A DNA stretch of 64,000 bases from Catellatospora sichuanensis (GCF_007483665.1 NZ_VIQO01000026.1:151252-215251); one strand, 5' to 3'. Positions 23,017 to 32,017 are shown, counted from the first letter of the stretch. The notes: a model not told the origin generated them from the letters alone. Numbers and translations are program-made.

Positions 23017-24432
23017 GTGCACCTGCTCCATCGCCTGGCCGCCCACCCCCAGCGCTACGACGCCATGTTCGCGCTGGTCACCGGCGTGCTGGTGATCGGC
23101 TGCTCGTGGCCGACACAGAGCGAACAGCCCGACCGGATCCGCCTGGACGCCGCCGCGTTCGCGCTGCTCGCCCTCGGCGCCCTCGCGCTGGCCGTACGCC
23201 GCCGCTGGGCGGTGCTCGCCTGTGTGACCACGTTCGCGGTGGTCGCCGTGTTCATCGGCGTCGGCTACCCCTACGGACCGGTCTTCGCCTACGTCATGAT
23301 CACCGTGTACTCGCTGGCGGCCTGGCGGGACACCCGCTGGTCCGTCCCCGTCACGGCGGTGCTCGTCGTGGTCTACCTCTGGCTGAGCGGATGGGTGGAG
23401 AACGAGCCCGACGGGCTGCTGTTCAACCTGATCACCACCACCTTCTGGCTGGCCACCCCGCTGGTCACCGGCATCGCGGTGCGCATGCGGCGGGTGTCGA
23501 TGGAGCAGTCGGCTCTCGAGGAGCGGCGGCGGCACGCGTACGAGGAGCGGCTGCGCATGGCCCAGGAGGTGCACGACGTCGTCGGGCACAGCCTCGCCGT
23601 GATCAGCATGAACGCCGGCGCGGCGCTGCACGTGCTCAGCCGCCGGCCGGACACCGCGCCGCAGGTCGAGGAGTCGCTGCGGGCCATCCGCCAGACGAGC
23701 ACCGCCGCCCTGGACGAGCTGCGGGTCACCCTGTCCGCGTTCACCGGCGCGTGCCCCGCCCCCGACCGACCCGCGGCCGGGCTGGGCCTGCTGCCCGAAC
23801 TGGTCGCCGCGACCACCTCCGACCGGCTCGCGGTCCGGCTGACCCTGCACGGCCCGACCCGGCCCGTCCGGCACGCGGTCGACCTGGCCGGATACCGCAT
23901 CGTGCAGGAGGCCCTCACCAACGTGCTGCGCCACGCCGCGGCCCGGCAGGCCACGGTGGACGTGGCCTACGGCCCGCACGGGGTCGCGCTGACCATCACC
24001 GACGACGGCCGCGGCGGTGCCCCGTTGCCCGGCGGCTCCGGGCTGGACAGCATGCGCGAACGCGCCCGCGCCCTGCACGGCGTCCTCGACGCGGCCCCGA
24101 TGCCCGGCGGCGGCTTCCGCGTGCACGCCGTGATCCCCTACGGCGACGCCCCCGACCCGCGTCCGCTGCCCGCCGGGCCCCAGCCCGGCGAGTCCTTGTC
24201 GGCCGAGCCTATGCCCGTCGTGGCCCACCCCGACGGGCCTCCGGCCGGCGAGCCGCTGTCCGGCGTGGCCGCTGCCGGGCCCACTGCCGGCGACCCGCTG
24301 TCCGGCGTGGCCGCTGCCGGGCCCACTGCCGGCGACCCGCTCTCCGGCGTGGCCGCTGCCGGGCCCACTGCCGGCGAGCCGCTGTCCGGCGGGCGTCGGA
24401 CCGCCCGCCCGGTCCCCGGCGGGGTCGCATGA
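23017..24432 (+). CDS. NarL-family sensor histidine kinase
   Basis: 471 residues. Five to six membrane segments in the first ~160 residues precede a HisKA_3 dimerisation helix with the phosphoacceptor His (MAQEVHDVVGHSLAVIS, about residue 186) and an HATPase domain (RIVQEALTNVLRHAA, ITDDGRGGAPLPGGSGL). A long Pro/Gly/Ala-rich tail after about residue 375 contains three copies of a 14-residue repeat. TAACCT sits 6 nt before the GTG (leaderless type). Its ATGA overlap with the response regulator makes it the cognate sensor; the stimulus is unknown. Confidence 0.9.
   Translation: MHLLHRLAAHPQRYDAMFALVTGVLVIGCSWPTQSEQPDRIRLDAAAFALLALGALALAVRRRWAVLACVTTFAVVAVFIGVGYPYGPVFAYVMITVYSLAAWRDTRWSVPVTAVLVVVYLWLSGWVENEPDGLLFNLITTTFWLATPLVTGIAVRMRRVSMEQSALEERRRHAYEERLRMAQEVHDVVGHSLAVISMNAGAALHVLSRRPDTAPQVEESLRAIRQTSTAALDELRVTLSAFTGACPAPDRPAAGLGLLPELVAATTSDRLAVRLTLHGPTRPVRHAVDLAGYRIVQEALTNVLRHAAARQATVDVAYGPHGVALTITDDGRGGAPLPGGSGLDSMRERARALHGVLDAAPMPGGGFRVHAVIPYGDAPDPRPLPAGPQPGESLSAEPMPVVAHPDGPPAGEPLSGVAAAGPTAGDPLSGVAAAGPTAGDPLSGVAAAGPTAGEPLSGGRRTARPVPGGVA
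24250..24375 (+). repeat. Three tandem 42-bp repeats inside the histidine kinase gene
   Basis: In-frame unit encoding G(E/D)PLSGVAAAGPTA, three copies nearly identical at the DNA level, followed by a partial fourth (GEPLSGG). It forms a low-complexity C-terminal tail beyond the ATPase domain and probably varies in copy number between strains. Confidence 0.93.
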
Positions 24433-25082
24433 TCCGCGTCGCGCTCGCGGACGACCAGGCGCTGCTGCGGCTGGCCATGCGCACCCTGCTCAGCTGCGAA
24501 TCCGATCTTGAACTGGTCGGTGAAGCCGAGGACGGGATCGGCGCGCTGGATCTCGTCGCCGCCCACCGGCCGGACGTGTTGCTGCTCGACATCCGCATGC
24601 CGCGCATGGACGGGCTGGAGGTGCTGCGCCGCCTCGACGGGCCCACCCGCGTGATCGTGCTGACCACGTTCGAGCTGGACGAGTACGTGTTCGAGGCGCT
24701 GCGGGCCGGGGCGTCCGGCTTCCTCACCAAGGACGCCGAGCCGGACGAGCTGCTGCGCGCGGTGCGGGTGGTCGCCGCCGGAGACTCGCTCCTGTCGCCC
24801 ACGGTGACCCGCCGGGTCATCGAGCGGTTCGGCGCGACGCCGGGCGCGGCCCCGCCGAAACGCGTACACCCCGATCTGCACCTGCTCACCGAGCGGGAGC
24901 GGGAGATCGTGGGCTGGGTCGCGACCGGCCTGTCCAACGACGAGATCGCAGCCAGCCTCGTGGTCAGCCCCGCCACGGTGCGCACCCACGTCAGCCGCGC
25001 CCTCATCAAACTCCACGCCCGCGACCGCGCCCAACTGGTCGTCATCGCCTACCAATCGGGCCTCCCCATCCCCCACCCCTGA
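24429..25082 (+). CDS. NarL-family response regulator
   Basis: 217 residues. The receiver domain has acidic pair ADDQ, phosphorylation Asp in LLLDIRMPRMDGLEVL (about residue 54) and Lys in GFLTKDAEPDELL. The C-terminal LuxR helix-turn-helix is LTEREREIVGWVATGLSNDE with VSPATVRTHVSRAL. ATG 24429 overlaps the kinase stop. The MMPL transporter 228 bp downstream, in the same direction, is the obvious candidate target. Confidence 0.94.
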   Translation: MIRVALADDQALLRLAMRTLLSCESDLELVGEAEDGIGALDLVAAHRPDVLLLDIRMPRMDGLEVLRRLDGPTRVIVLTTFELDEYVFEALRAGASGFLTKDAEPDELLRAVRVVAAGDSLLSPTVTRRVIERFGATPGAAPPKRVHPDLHLLTEREREIVGWVATGLSNDEIAASLVVSPATVRTHVSRALIKLHARDRAQLVVIAYQSGLPIPHP

Positions 25083-25107
25083 CCCGCCCCTGATCGTCCG
25101 GATCCTT

Positions 25108-25182
25108 GATCGTCCGACTTGCCAGGCACCTGGGCGAATGCGAGCTCAAGATACGCACAGGTGCCAGGCAGGTCGGACGATC
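25108..25182. repeat. Palindromic element family C, copy 2 (conserved 25-nt loop)
   Basis: The best-paired copy: 25-nt arms beginning GATCGTCCGACTTGCCAGGC and ending CCAGGCAGGTCGGACGATC match at 23 of 25 positions around the loop at 25133-25157 (GGCGAATGCGAGCTCAAG-ATACGCA). It sits between the response regulator and the MMPL gene, both rightward. Confidence 0.88.
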
Positions 25183-25309
25183 TTGCGCCTGCCGCGCACG
25201 GCTGGGCGCGGGGGAACGTAGGCGGGGATACGCGCGCACGCTGATGTGCGCGACGCAGGCGGGGCGCGAGCCTGTCCGGGTTCTTTGACCCGAAGAGGAA
25301 GGCCCGCCC

Positions 25310-27364
25310 ATGTCCTCCGCCTGGCAGCGGATCGCCACCGCCCCCGCCGGCCGCCGCACCGCGTGGTCCGTGCTGACCGCGTGGCTGCTCATCGCCGTCG
25401 CCGCCACCATGTTCGCCAAGACCGGCGACGTGGAGACCAACGACCTCAGTTCCTGGCTGCCCGCCTCGGCCGAGTCGACCCGTGCCCTCGAACTGGCCGA
25501 ACGCGAGTTCCCGGCTGCCGAACCGGAGCAGCTGCTGCTGGTGTACGCCCGCGACGGCGGCCTGACCACCGCCGACCGCGACGCGGCCGCGGCCGACGCC
25601 ACCGCGCTGGCCGCCCTCGCCGCGGGCCCGGTGCCCCCGCCGATCCCGTCCCAGGACGGCGCGGCGCTGCTGGTCACCGTGCCGCTCAGCCCGCAGCAGA
25701 CGGCCGAGGACGCCGTCGGCCCGGTGCTGGACCAGGCCGGATCGGTGCTGGCCGAGGGCCTGCCCGTGGGCCTGGGCGCGTGGCTGACCGGCGGACCCGC
25801 CGCCGGGGCCGACTTCGACGCCGCCTTCGACTCGCTGGACACCACGCTGCTCGCCGTCACCGTCGGCGTGGTCGCGCTGCTGCTCCTGCTCACCTACCGC
25901 AGCCCGGTGCTGCTGCTGGTGCCGCTGTTCACCGTCGGCGTCGCCAGCCAGCTCGCGAGCGCGCTGGTCTACCTCGGCGCGAAGTATCTCGGCCTGGTCG
26001 TCAACGGGGCCAGCGCGGGCATCCTCACCGTGCTGGTCTTCGGCGCGGGCACCGACTACGCGCTGCTGCTGATCTCCCGCTACCGCGAGGAGCTGACCCG
26101 CCACGCCGACCACCGGCAGGCGATGCGCCTGGCGCTGCGGCACAGCCTGCCCGCGATCATCGCGTCCGCCGTCACGGTGATCCTGGCGCTGCTCACCCTG
26201 CTCGCCGCGGGCCTGAACTCCACCCGCGGGCTGGGTCCGGTCGCCGCGCTCGGCATCGTCTCGGCGCTGCTGGCGATGACCACACTGCTGCCGGCCCTGC
26301 TGGTCATGTGCGGGCGGCGGGTGTTCTGGCCGCTGATCCCGACGGTACGCGACACCGCCGAGCCGGCCCGCGCACCGGGCCTGTGGGCGCGCACCGCCGG
26401 GTTCGTGTCCCGGCACGCCCGTCCGATCTGGATGCTCACCGCGCTCGGACTGGCCGCGTTGAGCCTCGGCGCGACCACCCTCGACACCGGGCTGCGCCAG
26501 TCGGAGTCGTTCGTGACCAAACCCGACTCGGTACGCGGCTTCGAGGCTCTCGCCCAGCACTTCCCCGCCGGTTCCGGCGACCCCACCGAGGTGTACACCA
26601 ACACCACCGACGCGGACCGGGTCACCGGCACGCTGCGCGCCCTGCCCGGCGTCGCCGAGGTCGGCGAGGCGGAACCGTCGCTCGCGGGCGGCTGGACCAG
26701 GCTGCGCATCGTGCTCGCCGACCCGCCCTCCAGCGACCGGGCCGAGCAGACCGTGCTGCGGCTGCGCGACGCCGTGCACACCGTCGACCCGTCGGCCCTG
26801 GTCGGCGGCGCGACCGCGCAGGAACTCGACGAGAACACCACCATGGACGCCGACCTGCGCCTGCTCATCCCGCTGATCCTGGCGGTGGTGCTGGGCGTGC
26901 TGATCGTGCTGCTGCGCTCCCTGGTCGCGCCCCTGCTCCTGCTGGGCAGCGTGCTGCTGTCCTTCGGCGCGGCGCTGGGCGCGGCCGCGCTGGTCTACCA
27001 CGCGATCGGCTTCCCCGCGATCGACCGCTCCGTGCTGCTGCACGGCTTCCTGTTCCTGGTCGCGCTCGGCGTCGACTACACCATCTTCCTGATGACCAGG
27101 GCCCGCGAAGAGGTCGCCGTACACGGCCACGCCGAGGGCGTCACCCGAGCCCTGGCGGTCACCGGCAGCGTCATCACCAGCGCCGGCGTGGTGCTCGCCG
27201 CGACCTTCTCGGTGCTCTCCCTGATGCCGGTCGTCTTCATGATGCAGGTCGGCATCCTCGTCGGCATCGGCGTCCTCCTCGACACCTTCGTCGTCCGCAC
27301 CCTCCTCGTCCCCGCCCTCGTCCACCACGTTGGCCCCCGCACCTGGTGGCCCCGCCACCCCTGA
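25310..27364 (+). CDS. MMPL/RND-family membrane transporter
   Basis: 684 residues with about 11-12 membrane segments in two halves, each with a large extracellular loop. Landmarks are VFGAGTDYALLLISRYREEL in the first half and VALGVDYTIFLMTRAREEV in the second. These are the paired GxDY motifs of the proton relay in MMPL transporters. The family exports lipids or hydrophobic drugs by proton exchange. GAAGAGGAAGG precedes ATG 25310. The adjacent two-component pair may control it. The stop abuts palindrome family B. Confidence 0.92.
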   Translation: MSSAWQRIATAPAGRRTAWSVLTAWLLIAVAATMFAKTGDVETNDLSSWLPASAESTRALELAEREFPAAEPEQLLLVYARDGGLTTADRDAAAADATALAALAAGPVPPPIPSQDGAALLVTVPLSPQQTAEDAVGPVLDQAGSVLAEGLPVGLGAWLTGGPAAGADFDAAFDSLDTTLLAVTVGVVALLLLLTYRSPVLLLVPLFTVGVASQLASALVYLGAKYLGLVVNGASAGILTVLVFGAGTDYALLLISRYREELTRHADHRQAMRLALRHSLPAIIASAVTVILALLTLLAAGLNSTRGLGPVAALGIVSALLAMTTLLPALLVMCGRRVFWPLIPTVRDTAEPARAPGLWARTAGFVSRHARPIWMLTALGLAALSLGATTLDTGLRQSESFVTKPDSVRGFEALAQHFPAGSGDPTEVYTNTTDADRVTGTLRALPGVAEVGEAEPSLAGGWTRLRIVLADPPSSDRAEQTVLRLRDAVHTVDPSALVGGATAQELDENTTMDADLRLLIPLILAVVLGVLIVLLRSLVAPLLLLGSVLLSFGAALGAAALVYHAIGFPAIDRSVLLHGFLFLVALGVDYTIFLMTRAREEVAVHGHAEGVTRALAVTGSVITSAGVVLAATFSVLSLMPVVFMMQVGILVGIGVLLDTFVVRTLLVPALVHHVGPRTWWPRHP

Positions 27365-27413
27365 AAGGAAGGGCACCTTCACATCGCTATGCGTTGTAGA
27401 AGGTGCCCTTCTT
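27365..27413. repeat. Palindromic repeat family B, copy 1 (terminator-like)
   Basis: GAAGGGCACCTTC (27368-27380) and GAAGGTGCCCTTC (27399-27411) flank an 18-nt loop, ACATCGCTATGCGTTGTA. It lies between the converging MMPL and molybdoenzyme genes. The same ~50 bp recurs in reverse orientation at 57351-57401. Confidence 0.93.
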
Positions 27414-27434
27414 AACCGTCCCCGCGAGGGCCCT

Positions 27435-28541
27435 CTAGTCCAGGCAGGCCACCGGGACCTGCTGCACCGCGTTGTTGGCGAAGCCGCCGCGGTTCCAGGC
27501 CTGGTCGACCGGCTGCACCCCGCCCAGCGCATCGACGGCGCGAGCGGTCAGCAGGTGCCGGCCCGGCACCGCGTCCCAGGCGTACGTGAAGCGCCGCCAC
27601 GCCCACCGGTGACCGGTGTCCGGCTCCAGCTCGGCCGCCGACCAGGTCTCGCCGCCGTCCACGCTGACCTCCACCGAGGTCACCGCGGCCCGGCCGGACC
27701 AGGCGCGTCCCTGCACCAGCACCGGTCCCGGGCGCACCACCCGGGCGCGGGACATGAAATCGGGGAAACCGGGCGGGGCGAGCAGCGCCCGCGGCGCGAT
27801 CCGGGTCACCGGCACGCCCGGATCCTCGGCGTCGCGGCGCACCCGGTACGCCACCGCCTGCTGGAAACCCTCGAACGGCCGGTCCACCAGCGTGATCTCG
27901 CGCAGCCACTTCACGTGCGCCATGCCGTACCAGCCGGGCACCACCAGCCGCACCGGGAAACCGTGCTGCGGCAGCAGCGGCGAGCCGTTCATCTCGTACG
28001 CCAGCAGCACGTCCTCACCGAGCGCCTCCGCCACCGGCAGGCTGCGCTGGTAGTCCTGCTCGACACCGCGCTCCACGCCGTGATCCGCGCCGGTGAACAC
28101 CACCTCGACCGCGGACGGGTCGACCCCGGCCGCCGCCAGCACGTCACGCAGCGGCACGCCGGTCCACTCCGCGGTGCCGACCGCCTCCACCAGCCACGGC
28201 TGGCTGACCGGGCGGGGCAGCAGCCGGGCCCGGCCGTTGCCCGCGCACTCCATGGTCACCCGTACCGTGCGCGCCGGCATCGCCCGCAGCGCCGCCAGGT
28301 CCAGCGTCGACGGCCGGTCGACCAGCCCACCGACCGCGACCTGCCAGGACGCCTCCTCGGCGTACGGGATGTCGTAGTGGATCAGCAGGTAGTGCAGCCC
28401 GGCCGGGGTCACGTCGTAGCGCAGCGCCTCCAGCGGCATGCCGTGGTTGCGGGCGGCCAGCGCGAGTTCCTCGGCGCTGATGCCCTCGTCCGGCTCGGCC
28501 AGGCGACCGGGGCGGCTGACGTCGTTCAGGGTCGTGTCCAC
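27435..28541 (-). CDS. Sulfite-oxidase-like molybdopterin-dependent oxidoreductase
   Basis: 368 residues. The Mo-pterin domain carries RVTMECAGNGRARLLPRP with the Mo-ligand Cys. It continues through WTGVPLRDVLAAAGV, GSPLLPQHGFPVRLVVPGWY and GMAHVKWLREITLVDRPFEG. The C-terminal ~120 residues are an Ig-like Mo-co dimerisation domain (VSVDGGETWSAAEL, WRRFTYAWDAVPGRHLL). No Tat signal is visible, so it is probably cytoplasmic. The family oxidises sulfite or related compounds; the substrate is unproven. A GATGCT box lies 6 nt before the GTG. No cytochrome partner is adjacent. Confidence 0.88.
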   Translation of the reverse strand: MDTTLNDVSRPGRLAEPDEGISAEELALAARNHGMPLEALRYDVTPAGLHYLLIHYDIPYAEEASWQVAVGGLVDRPSTLDLAALRAMPARTVRVTMECAGNGRARLLPRPVSQPWLVEAVGTAEWTGVPLRDVLAAAGVDPSAVEVVFTGADHGVERGVEQDYQRSLPVAEALGEDVLLAYEMNGSPLLPQHGFPVRLVVPGWYGMAHVKWLREITLVDRPFEGFQQAVAYRVRRDAEDPGVPVTRIAPRALLAPPGFPDFMSRARVVRPGPVLVQGRAWSGRAAVTSVEVSVDGGETWSAAELEPDTGHRWAWRRFTYAWDAVPGRHLLTARAVDALGGVQPVDQAWNRGGFANNAVQQVPVACLD

Positions 28542-28720
28542 CCGACCAGCATCACCCCTGACCCCGGCGGCACGGAACCCGCCCCACCCTGATCACGGCG
28601 CGGTATCCGCGTTCCGTCGACGCCCGCGGTCGCCCCTGGCTGCCGCGGACGGCCCGGGCGGCGTCCACGGGGTTCGCACGGGGCGGCACGGCGCGATGCA
28701 CTGTGGCACGATCACCCGTC

Positions 28721-30127
28721 ATGAACGGGGAATCTGATCGACAGAAGTCTATTGCAACCGTCGTCGTGGCCGGGCTCGCCGCCTGCGCCGCCGGCATCGT
28801 GCTGACCCGCTGGGGTTTGGCCGCGATGCCGCAGCGACTGTTCGCCGGCTATCCGGGAGCACAACTCGCCGTCGGCGCGTTCGAGCCGGGCGTCACCGCG
28901 CTGGCGGCGGCACTGACCGTGCTCGCCGCCGGGTTCGTCCCCGCGATCACCCGGCTGAGCGGCTGGGCGGTCAGCGCGGCCGGGGCGCTGCTGACCCTGG
29001 CCGGCCTGCAGTTCGCCACCCCGGGCGGCGCGGGCGGCGGTGTCGCCTCGCAGGCACTGCTCGCCGCCGGACTCGGCGTCATGAGCGGCGGCCTGCTGCT
29101 CGCGGCCGGGCAGCAGCCGCGCGCCGGGCGGCTCGCGACTGCGGGCGGATTCACCGCCGGACTCGTGCTGGCCTCGTCGGTCGTCCTGCTGCTCGCCCCG
29201 CGCGGCTACGATCCCGACGCGTTGTCCCCGGAGATCTACCTGCCCGGGATCGCGCTCGCGCTCGCGGTGGCCGCGGCCGTCGCCGCGATGTCCCGTCCCG
29301 TTCCCGCCGCGTCGCCGACCGCGAGCGTGTGGGGTCCGGCGGTCGCGACCGCTGTCGCCGCCGCCGTGCTGTACGCGGGAAATGCCGCCCTCGCCGCCAC
29401 CGTCGACAGCCTGCGGCTCAGCCGCGACGGCCTCGCCTCTCAGCGGCGCATCGACTTCGTGCAGGACCTCGCCCGCTACGGCATGCTCGCCGTCGCGGTC
29501 GCGGTCGGCCTCGTGCTGACCTGGTACGCCTACCGCCGCGGGCGCGCGGACCTGGCCCGGTGGACGGTGCTCTGCCTTGCGCTCGCCGCGCCGCTGCACA
29601 TGGGCCTGGTCCGCGCGCTGTACCTGCCGTCGGCTCCGTACCTGATGCTGCTCGCGGCCCTCACCGCGGCGGCTCTCGGCGTCGCCGCGGCGGTCTACGC
29701 CGACCGGTGGCTGCCCGCGGACGCGCTGGGCATCTGCCTGGCCGGCGCCGGGATCGCGGTCAGCGCCGTCGCCTACCGGCAGGGCCCCTCCTGGGGGTAC
29801 GCGTCGGCCGTGCTCATCGCGACCGGCACCGGGTTCGCGCTCGCCGCCGGGCTGACCCGGGTGCTGCGCACCGCTGCGGGCGCGCCGGTCGACGTGGCCG
29901 GTTCGGCGCTGCTCGGGCTCGGCACGGTGCTGCTCGCCGGGCAGGCCCTCGGCCTGCTGACCATGGAGGCCGCCACCTCGACCGGTTACGGCGGCGACGT
30001 GCCGCTGACCCTGCCCGGCCTGTCCGGCGCGCTGGCCGTCGTGTTGCTGCTGCTGTTCGGCCTGTCCCGGGCCGTCGACCGGATCCGCCGCGACATCCAG
30101 GACGAGGCCCGCCGCCCTGTGTCGTGA
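28721..30127 (+). CDS. Polytopic integral membrane protein of unknown function
   Basis: 468 residues, almost entirely hydrophobic with about 12-13 predicted membrane segments and short loops, ending in a basic tail (SRAVDRIRRDIQDEARRP). No transporter motif was recognised. ATG 28721 (MNGESDRQKSIATVVVAGLA) gives a normal N-terminus; GTG 28703 is possible. It may be a permease-like or polymer-handling protein, but nothing in the sequence decides this. The ADP-ribosylglycohydrolase gene follows at 45 bp. Confidence 0.72.
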   Translation: MNGESDRQKSIATVVVAGLAACAAGIVLTRWGLAAMPQRLFAGYPGAQLAVGAFEPGVTALAAALTVLAAGFVPAITRLSGWAVSAAGALLTLAGLQFATPGGAGGGVASQALLAAGLGVMSGGLLLAAGQQPRAGRLATAGGFTAGLVLASSVVLLLAPRGYDPDALSPEIYLPGIALALAVAAAVAAMSRPVPAASPTASVWGPAVATAVAAAVLYAGNAALAATVDSLRLSRDGLASQRRIDFVQDLARYGMLAVAVAVGLVLTWYAYRRGRADLARWTVLCLALAAPLHMGLVRALYLPSAPYLMLLAALTAAALGVAAAVYADRWLPADALGICLAGAGIAVSAVAYRQGPSWGYASAVLIATGTGFALAAGLTRVLRTAAGAPVDVAGSALLGLGTVLLAGQALGLLTMEAATSTGYGGDVPLTLPGLSGALAVVLLLLFGLSRAVDRIRRDIQDEARRPVS

Positions 30128-30172
30128 CCCGAGGCGGCGGAATCCGATTGCGGAGCACGAGATCATCGAAGG

Positions 30173-31069
30173 ATGACCCCGAACCGCGCCGCGGCGCTGC
30201 GATCGCTGCGCGGGCTGGCCCTGGGCGACGCCTTCGGCGAGACCTGGTTCTTCCAGCCTGCCGACAAGTTCGAGTGGCTGCTGTCCGAGCGGCAGGTCCG
30301 CTCCGGACCCTGGCCGTGGACCGACGACACCGCGATGGCGCTGTCCCTGGTCCGCGTGCTGACCGAGCACGGCGAGGTGGAGCAGGACGCGCTGGCGGCG
30401 GCCTTCGCGAACGCGTACGACGCCGACCCGTACCGCAACTACGGGCCGTCGATGCACGGCGTGCTGCGCGCGGTGTTCGAGGGCGAGCCCTGGCGCGCGG
30501 CCACCGGGCGGCAGTTCGGCGGTCAGGGATCGTGGGGCAACGGCGCGGCGATGCGGGTCGCACCGCTGGGCGCCTGGTTCTCCGGCGAACTCGACCGGGT
30601 CGTCGCGCAGGCCCACGCCTCGGCCGAGGTCACCCACGCCCACCCCGAGGCGGCAGCGGGAGCGGTCGCGGTCGGCGTGGCGGCTGCCCTGGCGGTCTCC
30701 GGAATCGCCGCCGGTGAGCTGATCGAAGCCGTCCTCGCCCGCACCCCGGACGGCGAGGTCGCCTCCGGGCTGCGCCGGGTGGCCCGGCTGCCGTTCGACA
30801 GGCATCCGACCTGGGTGGCCGGCGAGGTCGGCTGCGGCCTGCGGATCTCCGCGCCGGACACGGTGCCGTACGCCGTGTGGTGCGCCGCGCGGCACCTCGA
30901 CGACCTGCGCGAGGCACTGTGGGCGACCGCGTCGGCGGGCGGCGACATCGACACGACTTGCGCCATCGTGGGCGGCATCGTGGCCGCCCGCACCGGCCTC
31001 GACGAGGTGCCCGCCACCTGGCTCGACGCCTGCGAGCCGCTCCCCACCTGGGTCGCCACCGCAGGCTGA
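30173..31069 (+). CDS. ADP-ribosylglycohydrolase (DraG-type)
   Basis: 298 residues. Metal-binding motifs are complete: LRGLALGDAFGETWF at the N-terminus, PWPWTDDTAMALSLV in the middle and SAGGDIDTTCAIVGGIVAAR near the C-terminus, with Asp/Thr ligands for two Mg ions. The fold removes ADP-ribose from proteins, nucleic acids or small molecules. It is cytoplasmic. A macrodomain protein 31 kb away could act in the same metabolism. GAAGG precedes the ATG. Confidence 0.92.
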   Translation: MTPNRAAALRSLRGLALGDAFGETWFFQPADKFEWLLSERQVRSGPWPWTDDTAMALSLVRVLTEHGEVEQDALAAAFANAYDADPYRNYGPSMHGVLRAVFEGEPWRAATGRQFGGQGSWGNGAAMRVAPLGAWFSGELDRVVAQAHASAEVTHAHPEAAAGAVAVGVAAALAVSGIAAGELIEAVLARTPDGEVASGLRRVARLPFDRHPTWVAGEVGCGLRISAPDTVPYAVWCAARHLDDLREALWATASAGGDIDTTCAIVGGIVAARTGLDEVPATWLDACEPLPTWVATAG

Positions 31070-31097
31070 CCGCCACGTTCCACGGCCGTGTTCGCTG

Positions 31098-31134
31098 TTT
31101 CGGGTCGAAACCTGGGGACTGACCGCAGGTTTCG
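31098..31134. terminator. Hairpin between convergent genes
   Basis: CGAAACCT (31106-31113) pairs with AGGTTTCG (31127-31134). An alternative small stem, TTTCG-GGT-CGAAA, sits at 31098-31110. Position between two converging stops suggests a bidirectional terminator. Confidence 0.55.
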
Positions 31135-31189
31135 GCACGGAACGGCGATCATGGCGCGGGTGGCCGAGGCTGGTCGGGCCTGGGCGGTG

Positions 31190-32017
31190 TCAGGGGCGCA
31201 GGGTGCCCGTGGGCGGGAGGCCGGCGGAGGCGGTGACGTGGACGGCGGTGGTCCACCAGCCGCTGTCCAGGCGGCCCGCGGCGGTCCAGTCGATGACCCA
31301 GTCGAGCATGCTCATCGGCGGCTCGTCGTAGGCCTCGGGCAGCGGGAGCAGGGTGATGCCGCCGTCGGGCTCGACGTACCCGTCCAGCGGCAGCTGCCGC
31401 GGCATCGCCAGCCGGGACGGCAGCAGCTTCCACGCCCGGTGGGACGGGTAACTGTGGTCGGTGGCCCAGGTGTCGATGATCCCCGCCCGGACCAGCGGCC
31501 GCAGCAGGGACGCGGTGTCGGTGCACAACCGGTCCCGCTTGGGCTGGTATGGCGTGAAGCTGAGCAGCCGCGCCCGGGTCAGCTCGACGCCCGCGGGCCG
31601 TCCGGCCGACTCCCGGGTCCGTCCGTCGTGGGATTCGGCCTCCGGCCGCCCGTCCCACTGGTCTGCGGCGGGCTGCCCGTCCCAGGGCTGGGCCTCCGGA
31701 TGCCCATCCCACGGCTCGGCTTCCGGCCGGGCGTCCGGCAGGTCTGCCGTGCCGGCATGGTCGTCCCACTGCTCGCCGGCCACGGGTCCGGTGTCGTCCG
31801 GCTCGGCGTACGCGCGCCGGCGGCGGCCACCGCGCACCTGCCGGTCGTAGGACTCGGCGAGTGCCGTCTCCTCGTCCGGGTCGAGGTCAGCCCCGTGCCG
31901 GGCGCGATGCGGCGCGTCCTCGGCGTACGGCAGCTCCTCGACGGCGAGCCCACCGGAGCCGGACACGGGGTCGTCCTCGCGCCGCACGGTCGAAGCTCGC
32001 AGTCGTGACGCCCACAT
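31190..32017 (-). CDS. Protein of unknown function with acidic Trp-Asp-Gly repeats
   Basis: 275 residues. The first ~130 are charged and low complexity and include four imperfect ~9-residue repeats of the type (A/P)E(P/Q/S)(W/H)DG(H/Q/R)P (about residues 97-131). The second half looks globular: LLSFTPYQPKRDRLCTDTAS, SYPSHRAWKLLPSRLAMPRQ, MSMLDWVIDWTAAGRLDSGW. No signal peptide or membrane segment. No family is recognised; the C-terminal domain may be a conserved actinobacterial module. Confidence 0.7.
   Translation of the reverse strand: MWASRLRASTVRREDDPVSGSGGLAVEELPYAEDAPHRARHGADLDPDEETALAESYDRQVRGGRRRRAYAEPDDTGPVAGEQWDDHAGTADLPDARPEAEPWDGHPEAQPWDGQPAADQWDGRPEAESHDGRTRESAGRPAGVELTRARLLSFTPYQPKRDRLCTDTASLLRPLVRAGIIDTWATDHSYPSHRAWKLLPSRLAMPRQLPLDGYVEPDGGITLLPLPEAYDEPPMSMLDWVIDWTAAGRLDSGWWTTAVHVTASAGLPPTGTLRP

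Noticed and set aside
25049..27532. 827-codon minus-strand ORF
   Set aside because: Antisense to the MMPL transporter with low-complexity His/Gln/Gly/Arg content. The MMPL frame has clear motifs and membrane segments.
28712..31138. 808-codon minus-strand ORF
   Set aside because: Runs antisense through two unrelated genes (membrane protein and ADP-ribosylglycohydrolase) and shows no domain.
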